Program-made: the position numbers and the translations under genes
Part shown: in pieces, positions 48,200 to 60,400 of the stretch
Layout: each line of letters begins with the position of its first letter
Position numbering within the stretch: the first letter of the stretch is position 1
DNA from: Arenicola marina
Taxonomy: Eukaryota > Annelida > Polychaeta > Arenicolidae
Assembly: GCA_964019135.1 (NCBI GenBank)
Contig: OZ025252.1
Location: 46,536,959 to 46,600,958 of the forward strand
Direction: 5' to 3'
Length of the DNA: 64,000 nt
Notes under the pieces: generated by a model
The model's input: the letters and a program-made list of their open reading frames with translations, nothing else
The model's database searches: none
What the model was told of the DNA's origin: nothing

Positions 48200-49095
48200 C
48201 TCATCTATTTATTATCAATATATGTTCAGATATAATAATTTTGTAACATAGGCTATATGATGGGGACCAACATTTACATTAACTTTAATTTCATGCAACG
48301 CTCTATTGTAGTCATACTTGGAGTTAAAGGCGCAAGCGCAAATGAAAACATGACCAAACTAGTTACAAATTGTCCCCCCATGCTATTAACGTCAACGTGA
48401 TATCGATTGCTTTTATGTTATCTATCGCCTACACAAGAAGTATCAGGCACTATTATGGGTTTTCATTTTTCATTAAGAGCTATATTTCTATATATACGTA
48501 CACAATCATGTGCAAATAACAATTGTCATCACATCCGCAGTTCAATACAAAGGCGAACGTTGTTCTTAAATGTGCTAGGATCCGCGTGAATCGTATAGGT
48601 TCTTCTGGTTTCATCATCATCTTCGACACTTGTGAAACTGACATCTAGTGGGTGTATCATCCCTAATACGTCTTCGTTGTATCATCATGCGCGTCACTAT
48701 TTCACGTACTAGTTGTATCATCATCCTTCTTGTGACTTATCCTCGTGTACAGGTATCGTGTTGGTCGCTGATTGCATCGTTCTGATATATTATCTTGTGA
48801 TATTAATTGTCACATGCGAGCTTTCTATTATCGTCAGTCTTCATTTGTATCGAACGGATGACACATGTAACCTGTGGCGAACCCAGGAGGGGTAAGGGGC
48901 TAGGTCCTGGGGTCCTCCCGTCCCCCCTTCCCATGTTTGAGCGAGGATTACCTTTGTCCATGCAACGTGCATTTTAGATATGGAACACCCCTGGTATGGT
49001 ACAGAACCGCCTATACCTGCTTGGCTATCAACCCGAAGTGCCCCCCCCCCCCCCCCGCACACACACACGCAAACACGCACGTATTTCACAACACA

Positions 49096-49211
49096 ATTAT
49101 ACTGGATCCGCGCCTCATACCACACATTGTGCCTATCCTACAGTATTGTTAACATTATACTGGATCCGCGCCTCATACCACACATTGTGCCTATCTTACA
49201 GTATTGTTAAC
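49096..49211. repeat. 58-bp direct tandem duplication
   Basis: ATTATACTGGATCCGCGCC starts at 49096 and again at 49154, and a third start appears at 49212. The two copies differ by about one base, so the duplication is recent. Confidence 0.9.
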
Positions 49212-50749
49212 ATTATTGCTACGAATAATTAAAGAAAATTTGTCACATGTCGGTGTCACGTGTGTTTGTATAACGTTCCGGACAATTACGCGAAGCCCGA
49301 TGATCGATTGTCGCCTAATAGCCGCGACCATCTTGCATCGTGTCCATTCCTGATCAAACGATAACTGTTGGCATCCGTCCGTCTGCAAAAGACGATGGAT
49401 TTTGCAGCTTTGTCAGATTTCAAGTGATACGATTTGCGTCGCGGCTCTAGCGCTTATGACTGAATAAATAAGCCTATTTGTGACCGACAGAGCTTCCCGC
49501 AGTCGTCGCATCGATAACCTGTCGATAGGTCTTGGTTTGTGCTCACTGGATGCCTAGCTTGGCGTGTCAAGTCCAGTTTGTCAAACCAAAGCCCGTCGTG
49601 GCAGTATGGCTACTGCTGTTGACATTTGCAGCATCCATACTAAATAATAAAGGCCAAACAAACATTAATAGGTGAAATAATGGGTCTTCTCTGCGCCTTT
49701 AATTAATACTTGAGTATACAGGTATATTATACCAGCAATGGTGCCAAGCTCGTAGTTCGGCTGCTGTGCTGCATTTAGATAATTTACTGGCATTGTGATG
49801 CGAATGGTAACGAAATATGCGTAAGAAGACGCACCTTGGCAAAGCGACCTTACATTAAATTGATTATTGACCTTGCCGACTCGATCAATAATGTAGCTTT
49901 AAGGTGAGAACGACCCTTCATGTGGTGAAGATGTCCTTTATTGACATTTATTTTGATTGAAATTGACATTGCCATCAAAAGGGAATCAAAGGAAAGAATG
50001 CGTAGCGATGACTTTATTGCTTTACGAATGTACCAATGAAAATACACCAAGTGCAGAAATTATTCACACCCAAAATTAAAATTTTACCATAGTAAAAAAA
50101 ATAGTTCGCAAAGGCAGACCAAGTGTGATGTCTGATGACAATATATTGGTGTGATCTTGTGTTACAAGATACGCGCAGTTTCCACGTGGAATAAGTCATT
50201 AATATTTATTTAATCATTGCATGGCTTTCATTGTAGTCTTTTGCTTTTGCGCATGTTTTTTTCAAATCAAAGAAATTACAAAAAGATCCTCCATGTCAAA
50301 TAGCACTGTTAGCGGTTGATCATCAGGTCATACACCAAAAGAAGTTCTGCTAATTTAAAAGAAAAACATATCGCAGACTGCCAGTAAAGCCACAATTAAC
50401 TATTTAAATTCGTTAAAAGTGCTCTATATAAAACGTATATTAAAACGAATAGTATGCTTGATTCCATTCTTATTATTCAGTCATGAATAATCTCAATATC
50501 AGAAAGCTAATTCTCCGAGTAACTAATCAGTCTATATCTGTTCTACCTGGGAGACAATCAGAAGTGAAGCAAAGCATCTATTAGGCGATTGAGTATACTT
50601 AATTATAATTAAAAACGCAAACAATATCGAGTAGGTTATGCCGATATTCACCTTTCGGCATGTGTCATAACGGTGCCAGACGCCTTGCTACACAGCTGTG
50701 CAATGATTATTTTAAGTCATAGTGCGTTCAGTTATTGCCTTTTTTTTCA

Positions 50750-50985
50750 TTGGGTAACAGACCGATCCAGGCTGTCAGTCATTCATTGACGTCACTGTTG
50801 CTTTTATCCAATCATGTCGACAAAAACAGTTGTTTTCCATTTGCGTTATGTCGGACCAAAAAATCGGACCAAAAAGTGACATGTCACTTTCTTGTCAGTT
50901 TCAGAGATGAGTACTTCTCACTTGTACCTACCATCATCTATGATTGCCAACTTCATACTCACGATTAAGGAAAAAAGACTCAAGC
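50750..50985 (+). repeat. Dispersed repeat, intact copy
   Basis: It contains TGCTTTTATCCAATCATGT, GCGTTATGTCGGAC, CTTGTCAGTTTCAGAG and GTACCTACCATCA in order. The same order occurs at 62395-62487 and 63180-63290, where the copy is interrupted. Confidence 0.75.
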
Positions 50986-52019
50986 ATGCGCATGACAACT
51001 TCGCAATTCGGTTGTGATTGGATGAGTATTACCGTGTTATGCCTAGGAAGAGGGCCGATAAGAGCGAGGAGTCTTCTTACAATTCTGCGGCCCCTTCTGG
51101 GGCCGTATTGATAATCCGCTCGTTACGCACGAAAAGCGTATTTTCGCCTTAGCCTCACCAGCTCGTTGCGGTGGTGTTTATGATATAGAAATCTTCTTCA
51201 ATATAATTTTAGTACTTTCTTAGTTCCGAAGATCCACTTCTTGGGTGACTATTTATGTATTGTGAGCCCGATAATCGCTCGACAAAATCTTCCACTTAGC
51301 GCTAAGTCTAGTGAAGTAGCCTAAGTGGTGATTATAAATAGGGCCGCTGGCCACCCATTCTGAAAACTGCGCCGCTTCCTGATGGGCGCCGATATGATAT
51401 TTTCTCTTTTCAATACGCGTGCGCATGGGTGATATGCGCGTATTATGGCAACATCCGTCGAGTCATAGAACTTGTGCCTATTAACTATGCGTCCAGGTTA
51501 TCACACGGCTGGCCATGGATATTTCTCTGCTTGTTCGAGCGCAAGGATGGGTCTACATTCTGATATACTCATGAGTGTGTGCATGAGTTTACCCGGAAGA
51601 GATCTGGGCGCCTTTTTATGATGTCAGATTCATAATTCGGGTAAATCCCCTTACCTCGTCTGCGCGATATGTCTTGCTGATAGTTGAAGATACATTTGAT
51701 AAGCAAGATTGCATTACTGATTCATGGATGAATAGATCCACAAAGGACAAAGGCTAAGCTCAATTTGGTGGCGGAATGGTTGCATGAGCCAATATTTAAA
51801 GCGCTTACAGCATCAAAATGTAAACATGTTAACCTGTCGGTCACCAATATTTGCATAGTGATGTTAGCACATTGTGCCATGCCTCATGGACTCTCTCCCG
51901 ACTGATTGCACAATGACAAGGTTACATTCCATGTGTTCACCGGAACCAACCAGAGCTGTATGCTGTGGTGATTGACAAGGGAACCCAGATGGCAAATGAA
52001 TGTACAAGGCGAATGGTCT

Positions 52020-52335
52020 TCGCCATGCAGGGTCAGCGGGCGCCAGGGACACTCGGCATAGGAGCACATGGCAGAGATACTCCACACCCCCCGGCACATG
52101 GGCACACTGCCCCACCCACACCTCGTTCTTGGCGTGCATGGCGGGGAGATATCACCCCCACTGGCACAGGGGCACACCGCCACACCCACAACTCGTCCTG
52201 GCAGTGCATGGCAGGGTGATACCACCGACGCCACCCATACCACCCACCCTGGCACAGTGGCCCATCACCCGGTTCACATCTCGTCCTTAGCATGCAGGGC
52301 AGACGGGCTCCACCCCGGCGCAGAGGCACACCACT
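52020..52335. repeat. About 70-bp GC-rich minisatellite overlapping the last exon
   Basis: About four copies of a unit with TGGCACANGGGCACAC, CACCCACANCTCGT and a GCATGGCAGGG-type phrase (starts near 52020, 52095, 52165 and 52245). Open frames on both strands through it are period artefacts. The right-hand copy lies inside the final exon of the minus-strand gene. Confidence 0.8.
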
Positions 52336-52513
52336 CCTCACTGTAGCGGCCGATTTCGCCCTCCTCCGTGTCGTAGATCTGCAGCTGCTGCGCCTTGCTG
52401 GCGGGGCAGTATTTACCATGCGGACAGCGGCATGGAAACAAATAGCTGATGGTGTGGGTCGCCGATTCGTCGAGGTAATGCCGTAAACACGGCTGCTGCT
52501 GCTGACAGACGGG
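52274..52513 (-). CDS. Cysteine-rich gene, last exon
   Basis: The acceptor is TTGCTTTTCAG|CCCGTC. It encodes PVCQQQQPCLRHYLDESATH, LFPCRCPHGKYCPASK and EEWCASAPG, with six cysteines, ending at TGA (52274-52276). The last 15-20 codons are made of minisatellite sequence (see 52020-52335), so the native C-terminus may have been replaced or may end shortly after Trp-Cys. Confidence 0.72.
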   Translation of the reverse strand, partial: PVCQQQQPCLRHYLDESATHTISYLFPCRCPHGKYCPASKAQQLQIYDTEEGEIGRYSEEWCASAPGWSPSALHAKDEM

Positions 52514-55500
52514 CTGAAAAGCAACATGTACAGTGTTATGACACTACATAAGAATCTGCTCAGTCATAAACACAAAATAAGGTCACCACGAGGATATCCT
52601 TCAGTAAATAGCTGCGAGCTCGTAACCTTATATTTTTCATGGCAATTTAACGTCCGATCACAAGTCTTTATGAGCAGTGAATATGGGCCTTTCATTTTAA
52701 AGAGTGCAGCCATCTTCTTATCAGGGTATTCAAATCAATGTTTCAGATATATATTAAGAAATGTCCAACATTTCGTTCCGGTTCTGGCCACATGTATTTG
52801 TTATTTTCCAATTAGTGAAATGATATCTGGTACAGCTATCCAACCGTTAATAATAATCGCCATGGCATTTAGCGAGTCCTTCAGATGAGGATATCCACAT
52901 GAACCAGTGTCATGTAACTTACTTGCTTCTGATGGAGTAGTGAAATTAAAACCATAAATAAACATATTAAACAATATGAAAGCAAGCTCTATACATATAT
53001 ATGGTATAATTATATGATAAATGATTGTATATATATATATATATACGTATCTGAATATGTATTATAGTTAAACGAATACATGGAACGACTCCCTCTTCCT
53101 GAGCACCAAAACCAGTATTGTACCTTAGAACAGCTGTAGTTGTACACCCAAGCACCAGCCAGGGCCTTGTTACCATTCGAGGTTTCTATGTCGAGTCGTT
53201 CCCAGCTGTATAGGTGGTGGATGCCTCCCTCACACTGGCAGTGGGGTCTCTGTAAGACGGGGTTCCAGACTCCTCCAGTAACAGTGATCCGGGCAACGGG
53301 ATTGGGAAATTCCGAACCACATCGCGGGAGAGGGGCCTCCAACGGATGACAGAATTTGTATTGTACAATCCAGTCAACTGCAAAAAATCGGTCGTTCTTC
53401 CATGTAAGGGCAAACCATTGTTTCAGTATAGCTCACGTATTACTCACGCCTAACGTTTACTACAATAATACATTTCGTGGGTTCTAAACATGGAAGATGG
53501 ACCCAAAAATTAAGGCCAACTGATTAACCTTGAAATAAATTGAATACATGAGTTAGACGTTAGCTATTGGGAAACAATTGTTTGCTCAAACGTGGTGGTT
53601 GAGAGTTGACATGGAGCCCAATGGTTTGACCCTTAGCTAAGGTAGGGTGAGTACATGTCGTTTAACCGCGGACTGTAATCTATCTGAACATGTTTAGGAC
53701 AAGGTAATGTGGCTATATACTTTCACTGCATTAAAGTCACCCACGATGTTTAGGGATGGTTACTACGGCTATATCCTTTCACTGCAATAAAGTCAACCAC
53801 CATCTTTAGGGCAGGGTAATGTGGCTTTATACTTTCACTAATCGCACAAAAACAAGTCGGCATTCAGCGCTTCCAATGAAATTTCACTTTTCATGCACAT
53901 GTTTTCAACGTATACGAAAAACTGTATCGCTGATATCAAACCTGATAGTCAACAAAACTCGTTACTCGTTTCGTTACGCACGAAAAGCGCCTTTTCGTCG
54001 TAGCTTTTCAGACGAATAGCGGTGGTGGTATTCACAATCACATGAAACTGTCGACATAACATAAGGCAACTTCCTCGTTCTAAGAATGCCTTTGGTGTGT
54101 GATACTGTTCTGTTCTGTTGGTCTATGAAGATCGGCCCACGGTCTGTGTACCTAAACCCACGTACCTAATCTACTTAACGCAACGTTCAGCATTTGAAAA
54201 TTTCCCTGCAACGAAACCACATAGGTCATTTACCAAAAAAACGTTGTTTTAAAATGAGGAACATGCCGGTTTTTAAACAAACATAACGAGGCTGCCAACA
54301 TAACGTACGCTATTGTCCTAAATACCCGCCTTGGGGCGGTATTCGTAAACCAATATTTATATCCGAATTCCAAATTCCAAATTGACATAGATTTATGAGG
54401 AAAACATGACACTAAACAAAAGCAACACGCAACGCCGTGAAAACTCAACATTCGACACTGAAAATTTTGAAATATCGACACTGGACACTGGACTCCCTGT
54501 TCCAAACCCCTAGTTTTGGAATGCCACATATATAAAACACTCCGGGTCCCTGCACCCGTTAGCTATGACATATGCTGCATGAACTACGACTGGTCGTTTA
54601 ATATAGACCATAGGCTTTATACGGTCGCTTAATGGGCGCGTTGTCATGCGGCCCACTTAACCTTAACGTTAACGTGGGTACACTTATCCACGTGACCCCC
54701 GCCCCCCCCACCCACCTTCCCGCCCCTTCCACCTCTACCAACACACCATAAGCAATCCTAGCATGACTAGGTCTATATGGAACGCCATCCATGTTTTAAT
54801 GCCTATTCTGTAATATACACTCTCCCCCCCCCCTTCTCCAATTGACGCGATATAACCAAAGGTTAGAGCGTTCTGAATATATAACCAACCAACCCACCCC
54901 TCTCCAGCCCTCTGCCGTTCACCCCTCTATCGTCCAGTCATTTCTCTCCGCTCCCGCTTAAAGCAATATATTCTGTAATCTTTTGTATTGCCTACCCCTT
55001 CTCTGTGTCAAATATGTATATTCTGTCTTGAATTTACATCCTGAAAGCCTGTGGGCTATCCAGAGAGAACCAATTTGTTCACCAGAACAGAAGTTGGTGG
55101 CCTGCTTTATATCCCTGCGCGCCTGTTCGCTGTTACGGTATTCTGTGTGATGTCGATCGCAGCTCGCTATCACGTCCGCGCGCGATGTAAATAAACCGCG
55201 CAGTTTTATGTTGAGATTGTTGTTTTACAGACTCAGAGATATAAAACATATGCATCCTAATTTTGAGATATTTTTAGTCTTGATTGTAAAACGTAAAAAA
55301 ACTAGGATGGCGCATGTAAGTATATTGCTTTAATGTGTGCCTATCTCTACGTACCCTCCAACGACTCTTCATACTTTCGATCCCGTAGGGCCCCTTCAAT
55401 TAAAGTAATAATGATCACGCCTGCGCCCCATAAGTTCAGAGAGCCGCAACCTAGATTCAACACAACGTCAACTGCCATTTTGGTTCAGACAACGGTGTCT

Positions 55501-57473
55501 CCGCCAGACCGAATGCAAATTAGATTTTTCAATATTGCAAATTAGATTTTTCAATATTGCTAATTCGATTTTTCAATATTGCTAATTCGATTTTCCTTTT
55601 TCAATATTGCTAATTCGATTTTCTTTTTTTGATATTGATATTTCAATATTGCTAATTCGATTTTTCAATTCCGGTAATTCGATTTTTCAATACAGCTAAT
55701 TCGATTTTTCAATATTGATAAATGATTTCGTAATATTAAAAAGTCATGGCAAAATCAGTTTATTTTTAATATTACATAATGAATATGCATTATTGATAAA
55801 ATATTTTGTAATATTGAAAAATGACTATTCAATATTACAAAATAAATGATCAATATTGAAAACAATTATTTTTAATATTTTAAAATAGCCTCCTTCAATC
55901 TTTAATATTCATTTTTTAATATCACAAATTGATTTTCCAATATTGATAAATCTATTTGTCAAAATTGCTATTTCATTTCTCAATAGTGCAAAATAGGTAT
56001 TAGAAACATGGATGGCTTTCCATAGGCTTACTAAACGCGGTTCTGAAAGAAGCCCATCACCTGCAAAATTCCACTTGCAAAACTCGCGTCGTTATGACGT
56101 TCCGGTCGGCCGGTCCTCACTTCCTCGTTCGGGGCACACCTTTGAGGACCCGCTCTGAACCGTGTCTGATATATGTAAACATCTTACATCTAGGCTTTTA
56201 ACGGCGGGTATAGACCGCCACCTCACCCACCTTAACCCATACGGCCGTTCTGGTAGTACGGCCGTCCTGTCCATACACCCTTTAGTGACAATGAGTTTCT
56301 AAGACAGCAGCTGTTTCTGACGGCCGCTTTTCGAACCATGGCCCGCCACTCTCCCGAGTCAAGTCAAAATTGGGCACCCTGAAATTGGGTATCATCATCG
56401 CGCTGAGGCGGGTGCACTCTGCCGGCAGAGGGAGCTCGTTCCTCACATAACCTCTGCCCCACGTCACCGCCCACCTCTCGATTGACCCCAAACGGTCCTG
56501 GGGTCACGAATGGTTTTAGAGGGTTTTTAGATTGAATATTGAATTTTCGATACAGAATTTAGCAAAATTAGACATTCCGTTGTCGATTGAGCACAATGGA
56601 AGAGTTAAGCGAGAAAATAGTTCAAAATAACAAGGGGTCAAATTCAAAACGCTTCACGCCTTTGTCCTCGATCGCACTCAAAAATATAGTTCCAAAGTAA
56701 CATGGCTTCAAATTAATAAAAATAAAAATTGCATTGGTCTGGTATGGTACCAGTGGCACGGTAAATGCTAAACAGTGGTGTATTTGATGCCAAACTGCTA
56801 ATATTGATTCATTACAATTTTCGCGTATGAAAGATAATTCTGATGGTTAAATTTGACGTGGGGCAGAGGGACTATGGCGCAAGCGTAAGGCTCTCCGCCT
56901 GGAGATCAAGGTGGGTGCCGACGGCAAGTTTTGGGGGGGGGGGCAGTGGTCGTTCAAAAGTGCTTAGAACTTCACCATGGTATGAGTTGAAGTAGAGCCG
57001 GTCCGCCAAGTTGGTCTTCATTGTTTTTGGCTTAACAGGTTGGCAAATGTTTTGTTTCGAACTTTTTGTAGAGTGCTGACATCTTACTACTCCCACAACG
57101 ATACGACACGCGACAAGGCATATCAACACATGACGAATCAACACGACGAAACCGCTTGTACAACGAAATGTCACTCATAACTTAAACCGACGGCTCAACG
57201 CGTCTCAACCTCACCTCTGGAATGGTGGTACCAAGTAAAGGAGCCCGCCTCCCGCCGAACTTCTGTTAACGCCATGAAAGGGTGTCCCTCCTCGTGCCAC
57301 GTGACTGCGGAACAGTTGACGCCATATGGCGATGGACAGCGACAGACGTCCCCCTGCAGCAAGTGTCCGTCATTGCGCCGGTGCGTGTGCTGGTTGGTCT
57401 CAATCTGCAGCATCGAGTTGCAGACGGCGTTGGGGTGGCAGTCCGGTAACATGGCATCGCGAGCGGCATTCTT
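52274..57473 (-). CDS. Cysteine-rich, probably secreted protein, last three exons
   Basis: Three minus-strand exons, 57473-57215, 53377-53124 and 52513-52274, join in matching phases (1 then 0) with GT/AG borders and good pyrimidine tracts, giving 250 residues to TGA. There are 16 cysteines. Each exon carries one CxC: DVCRCP in the first, HCQCEGG in the second and FPCRCPHGKYC in the third, so the protein looks like three related disulfide modules. No transmembrane segment is seen in this part. The first exon opens with an acceptor and no start, so one or more 5' exons (a signal peptide is expected) are missing. I do not recognise the family with confidence. The CxC pattern recalls argos/giant-lens-like or U-scoloptoxin(11)-like secreted proteins, but that is a guess. 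The intron between the first two exons holds several repeats. Confidence 0.75.
53124..53377 (-). CDS. Cysteine-rich gene, middle exon
   Basis: The acceptor is GATTTTTTGCAG|TTGACTGG. It encodes (V)DWIVQYKFCHPLEAPLPRC, RPHCQCEGGIHH and WVYNYSCSK, with five cysteines. The donor is TCTAAG|GTACAA, phase 0. Confidence 0.78.
53690..53845. repeat. 56-bp tandem repeat, 2.7 copies
   Basis: TTTAGGNNNNGGT...GGCTATATACTTTCACTGCA starts at 53693, 53749 and 53805, in the first visible intron of the minus-strand gene. Confidence 0.85.
55510..55990. repeat. AT-rich 22-bp array (CAATATTG motif)
   Basis: TAATTCGATTTTTCAATATTGC and variants repeat to about 55720. A more degenerate tract of AATATTG in both orientations continues to about 55990. 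CAATATTG is self-complementary, so the region can form many small hairpins. Confidence 0.8.
56330..56800 (-). mobile_element. Dispersed repeat, copy B (inverted relative to copy A)
   Basis: Reverse complement of the 13.5-14.0 kb repeat, lying in the first visible intron (53378-57214) of the minus-strand cysteine-rich gene. It retains a related CTCF-like motif, CCGGCAGAGGGAGC at 56422-56435. The two copies differ by many substitutions and small indels, so neither is very young. Confidence 0.7.
57215..57473 (-). CDS. Cysteine-rich gene, first visible exon
   Basis: The acceptor is GTAACTTTCAG|AAGAAT. It encodes KNAARDAMLPDCHPNAVC, LLQGDVCRCPSPYGVNC and WYHHSR, with five cysteines. The donor is CCAGAG|GTGAGG, phase 1. 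Confidence 0.75.
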
Positions 57474-60400
57474 CTGAAAGTTACAAACGTATTCACGACG
57501 TCACGAGTATCCACCTTTGATGGTGAAAACCAGGAAGACGGGATGCCTTTGTTGATTTATATGGCATTTTCTCTTTCCCAAATCTTAATACACATTATCT
57601 AATTTGCGTCGGATACTTTGTATTTCGGTTTAAATGGATGACAATACAGGACATATGATAACATACATAATCTGTCTTCATATGATGACGCAGTCTTGAC
57701 GTTGCGTTAACACCGACATATTACCCAAGATGCATGGCGTATTAAATAAAAGTTACTCACGCAGCAATGTTTTGTTTCGAATTGATCAATTGAAATTATT
57801 TAAGCTGGGGCCTTTTGCGTGGAATCGTGTGGCTATCTTGTACAGTCTTTGCGTCATAAAAAATCGCTGTCGTTTCTTGCCCTAACATATTTATAGCGAG
57901 TCTATTTTATACAGGTAGGCTAGCATTCACACGGCCAGACAATGTGTCCAGGACGTTTTGCCAAAGAGCTTATAAGCAAATATGTAATGCAACTGCAAAA
58001 TCGCTGGATAATTGCTTTAAGCAATTACCTGCGGCGGCGTCCCCATCTGTATTTATCGCAATGGCATAACTTTCATTAGCAAAAAAATTGAAAAATTCAG
58101 CAATTTATATTGCTTGCGCATGCGGGGACACTTCCGCATGTCAGTCACATCGATCAAACACTTAGGCTTGCATCTGAATCACGTTTTATGTGTGCCATAC
58201 CTTACGAGGTTTGTTCCTGTGGACACCGTTATATGCCCCCTTAATGTGTACCGTGTGAGGCTCTCCTGCTCCTTGCTTGACGAAGCGGAGAGCCGGTTAG
58301 CGAGCTTGTCACGATTTATGCCCCGGAGGGGGGGGAGGGGGCGCACTGTTATACGAACATGGTGGGGTGTTCCGCGAGTGCCCCTTGACGCGGACGTTTG
58401 TGAATACAAAGATACCCAAAAAAGGGGGGAGGGGGGAGGTTGAGCTCGAAAAGCGGTTGACGAAAAATACGATTTATATGAAAAAATCGCGCGCTGCCAT
58501 GACTACAACAATTGTCATGAGAAAGTACGTTGAGTGGTGGCTAAACGGCAAACCTATCATGTTCTCAGCACAACTGTATGGTCGCTTGCTACCAAGACAT
58601 GGTCGTTTATTGTCGACCATATTTACACAGTATCCACGAGCATAGCCCATATATAGGGTCTCGCTCGTAACTGACCCATGTATTGTATGAGGTAACAGTG
58701 GAGCAACCAACCATGCGATGACTGATACCAGTTTGGGGCAGACGAATCGTACTACTGATGCATATGGGGGATGTAAGTTATAAGCAGATATCTAGGCACT
58801 TGAGCTCAAGAATTCATTTTATTTGCCCAAATTGATTTAAATATATTGGAAGATTTTTTTTATTACATTTCTGCCTGAAGGAAAATCTCTTTTATACATA
58901 ACGCTACCAACAATAGTCCTATTTTGGACATCACTCTCTGCTTGCAGCTAGAGATATATATTGGTTAACTGAGCCACCAATTGTAGACATGGTGACATAG
59001 CACTATTAATTGTCGGTATATAGTCGAAACGTCGAAGACGATCGCAATATAACTGGTTGTTTCCATGGCAACGACGCAATTGGTCTAATGATAAACATAT
59101 AGATTCTTGCCATTAACAAAAGAAGGCTCAAAAATCAGATACAAATGCTCAAATTGCAATCTTTTCGTCAACTACTTGCCAAGAAGCATCGACAGGTCAT
59201 TTAATGCTTTGAGTAGGCGAATGACGCTTACTCAGGTCGCTAGAGCGCTTTAAAGTGGGACGACAACTTTGCGTGGCCGCCAATGATGAGCCAATGGAGG
59301 TTGTGTCCATCCTTAACAAATAGGCAAAATCAGAGTAAAACACGCTAGAGCTGTGATCTTTACGCCAAATGATAGGGAACCTTCACCTTCAGAGAGCTAG
59401 TAAAAGAGACTAATTAGTTTCTTTATCACTTCGCATGCAGTGTTCTTTGTTCTTTGTTTGTACATTTAAGGGCCATCTCGTTAAGCCACAGCTAAAGGGC
59501 CATTCTCTCTAATGCCTTGCTATTCAATCCAATGAGATGTGGCGGTAAACGTCATAAGGACGTCATAGCTAACGTTCTCCTACGAAATGTTGAGCTTGCT
59601 TCATCTTCAGCTACTTTTGGTAACATGACCCGAATCCATAATTAGATATATTAAAGCAATATATGTCATCTTGAGCATTTTCCTCACAGTCAAATGACGT
59701 CATGTTAAGTCAGGATGACATCTTATTAAATAAAAGCAAAACTGTAATCTGGCATTAAATTGGGTGGCGGATGATGACTCACGTGATGTTATCGTGACGT
59801 CACGGGCGCAAACCACGGTTGACCTCTAATTCCCTTAATATCGGTGAATGCAGTGTGCAATTGCTCAAAATTGGGCCTGCGTTGCGCACATTGCCCTTAG
59901 CTATAACACTAGCTAGCCCTAACCTAACCGTAACCCGACATAGCGCCTACAGCGTGCATATTGCCCGCTGACGGCGCAATATGTTACATCCCAATTTTGC
60001 GTAGTTCCGGTTCATTTGACGTTGCACGGCATATAAAGTGACAACTGGCGCCTTTGTTTCGCTGGGGGGTTGTGTGGGTCAAATTACGTCGACCTTGTTA
60101 ACGTGACTGGAGTAAATAGTGCAGTTGATTCATGTTCACCTACTTAAGCGACCGCTACGACCACTATGAGTTCAAAAGTAGGTGTAATAAAACAAAAAGG
60201 GTCGTTAGTAATACCGTTCATCAATGCCGCTGATCTAATTTCAGGGCCGCGCGTTGACGCCAAAACGACGCTTTTGTTTCAATGTAAAGTCTCAAACCAA
60301 GGGACTCGGCATATGCAATAGTCAAGCTACTGAAATCAAGAAATAGCACTAGCTTCAATTAATAATCATCATAGAACACCGCGGTTTGGTTTAGTACATT

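Larger units (their letters stand above)
48200..52273. other. Intergenic region between the two convergent genes
   Basis: No gene recognised. Contents: a 58-bp tandem duplication (49096-49211), a dispersed repeat copy (50750-50985), a segment around CGTTACGCACGAAAAGCG (about 51117-51180) that recurs near 53965-54030, and the start of the 70-bp minisatellite at about 52020. Confidence 0.5.
53378..57214. other. Large intron of the minus-strand gene
   Basis: It holds the 56-bp tandem repeat, the CGTTACGCACGAAAAGCG-type segment (about 53965-54030), a truncated SINE copy (about 54836-54895), an AT-rich array (55510-55990) and dispersed repeat copy B (56330-56800). A minus-strand frame of 100 codons at 56872-57174 begins with ATG and a hydrophobic stretch (CTSGFVVLIRHVLICLV), but it lies wholly inside this intron, 40 bases after the donor, and includes a poly-G artefact; I do not call it. 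Confidence 0.5.

Noticed and set aside
51864-52527. Several long frames on both strands at 51.9-52.5 kb
   Set aside because: They run through the 70-bp GC-rich minisatellite. Only the spliced exon 52274-52513 has matching phases with its neighbours.
56872-57174. Minus-strand frame with a signal-peptide-like start
   Set aside because: It lies inside an intron of the same-strand gene, contains a poly-G/poly-C artefact (PPPPP), and nothing shows that it is transcribed separately.
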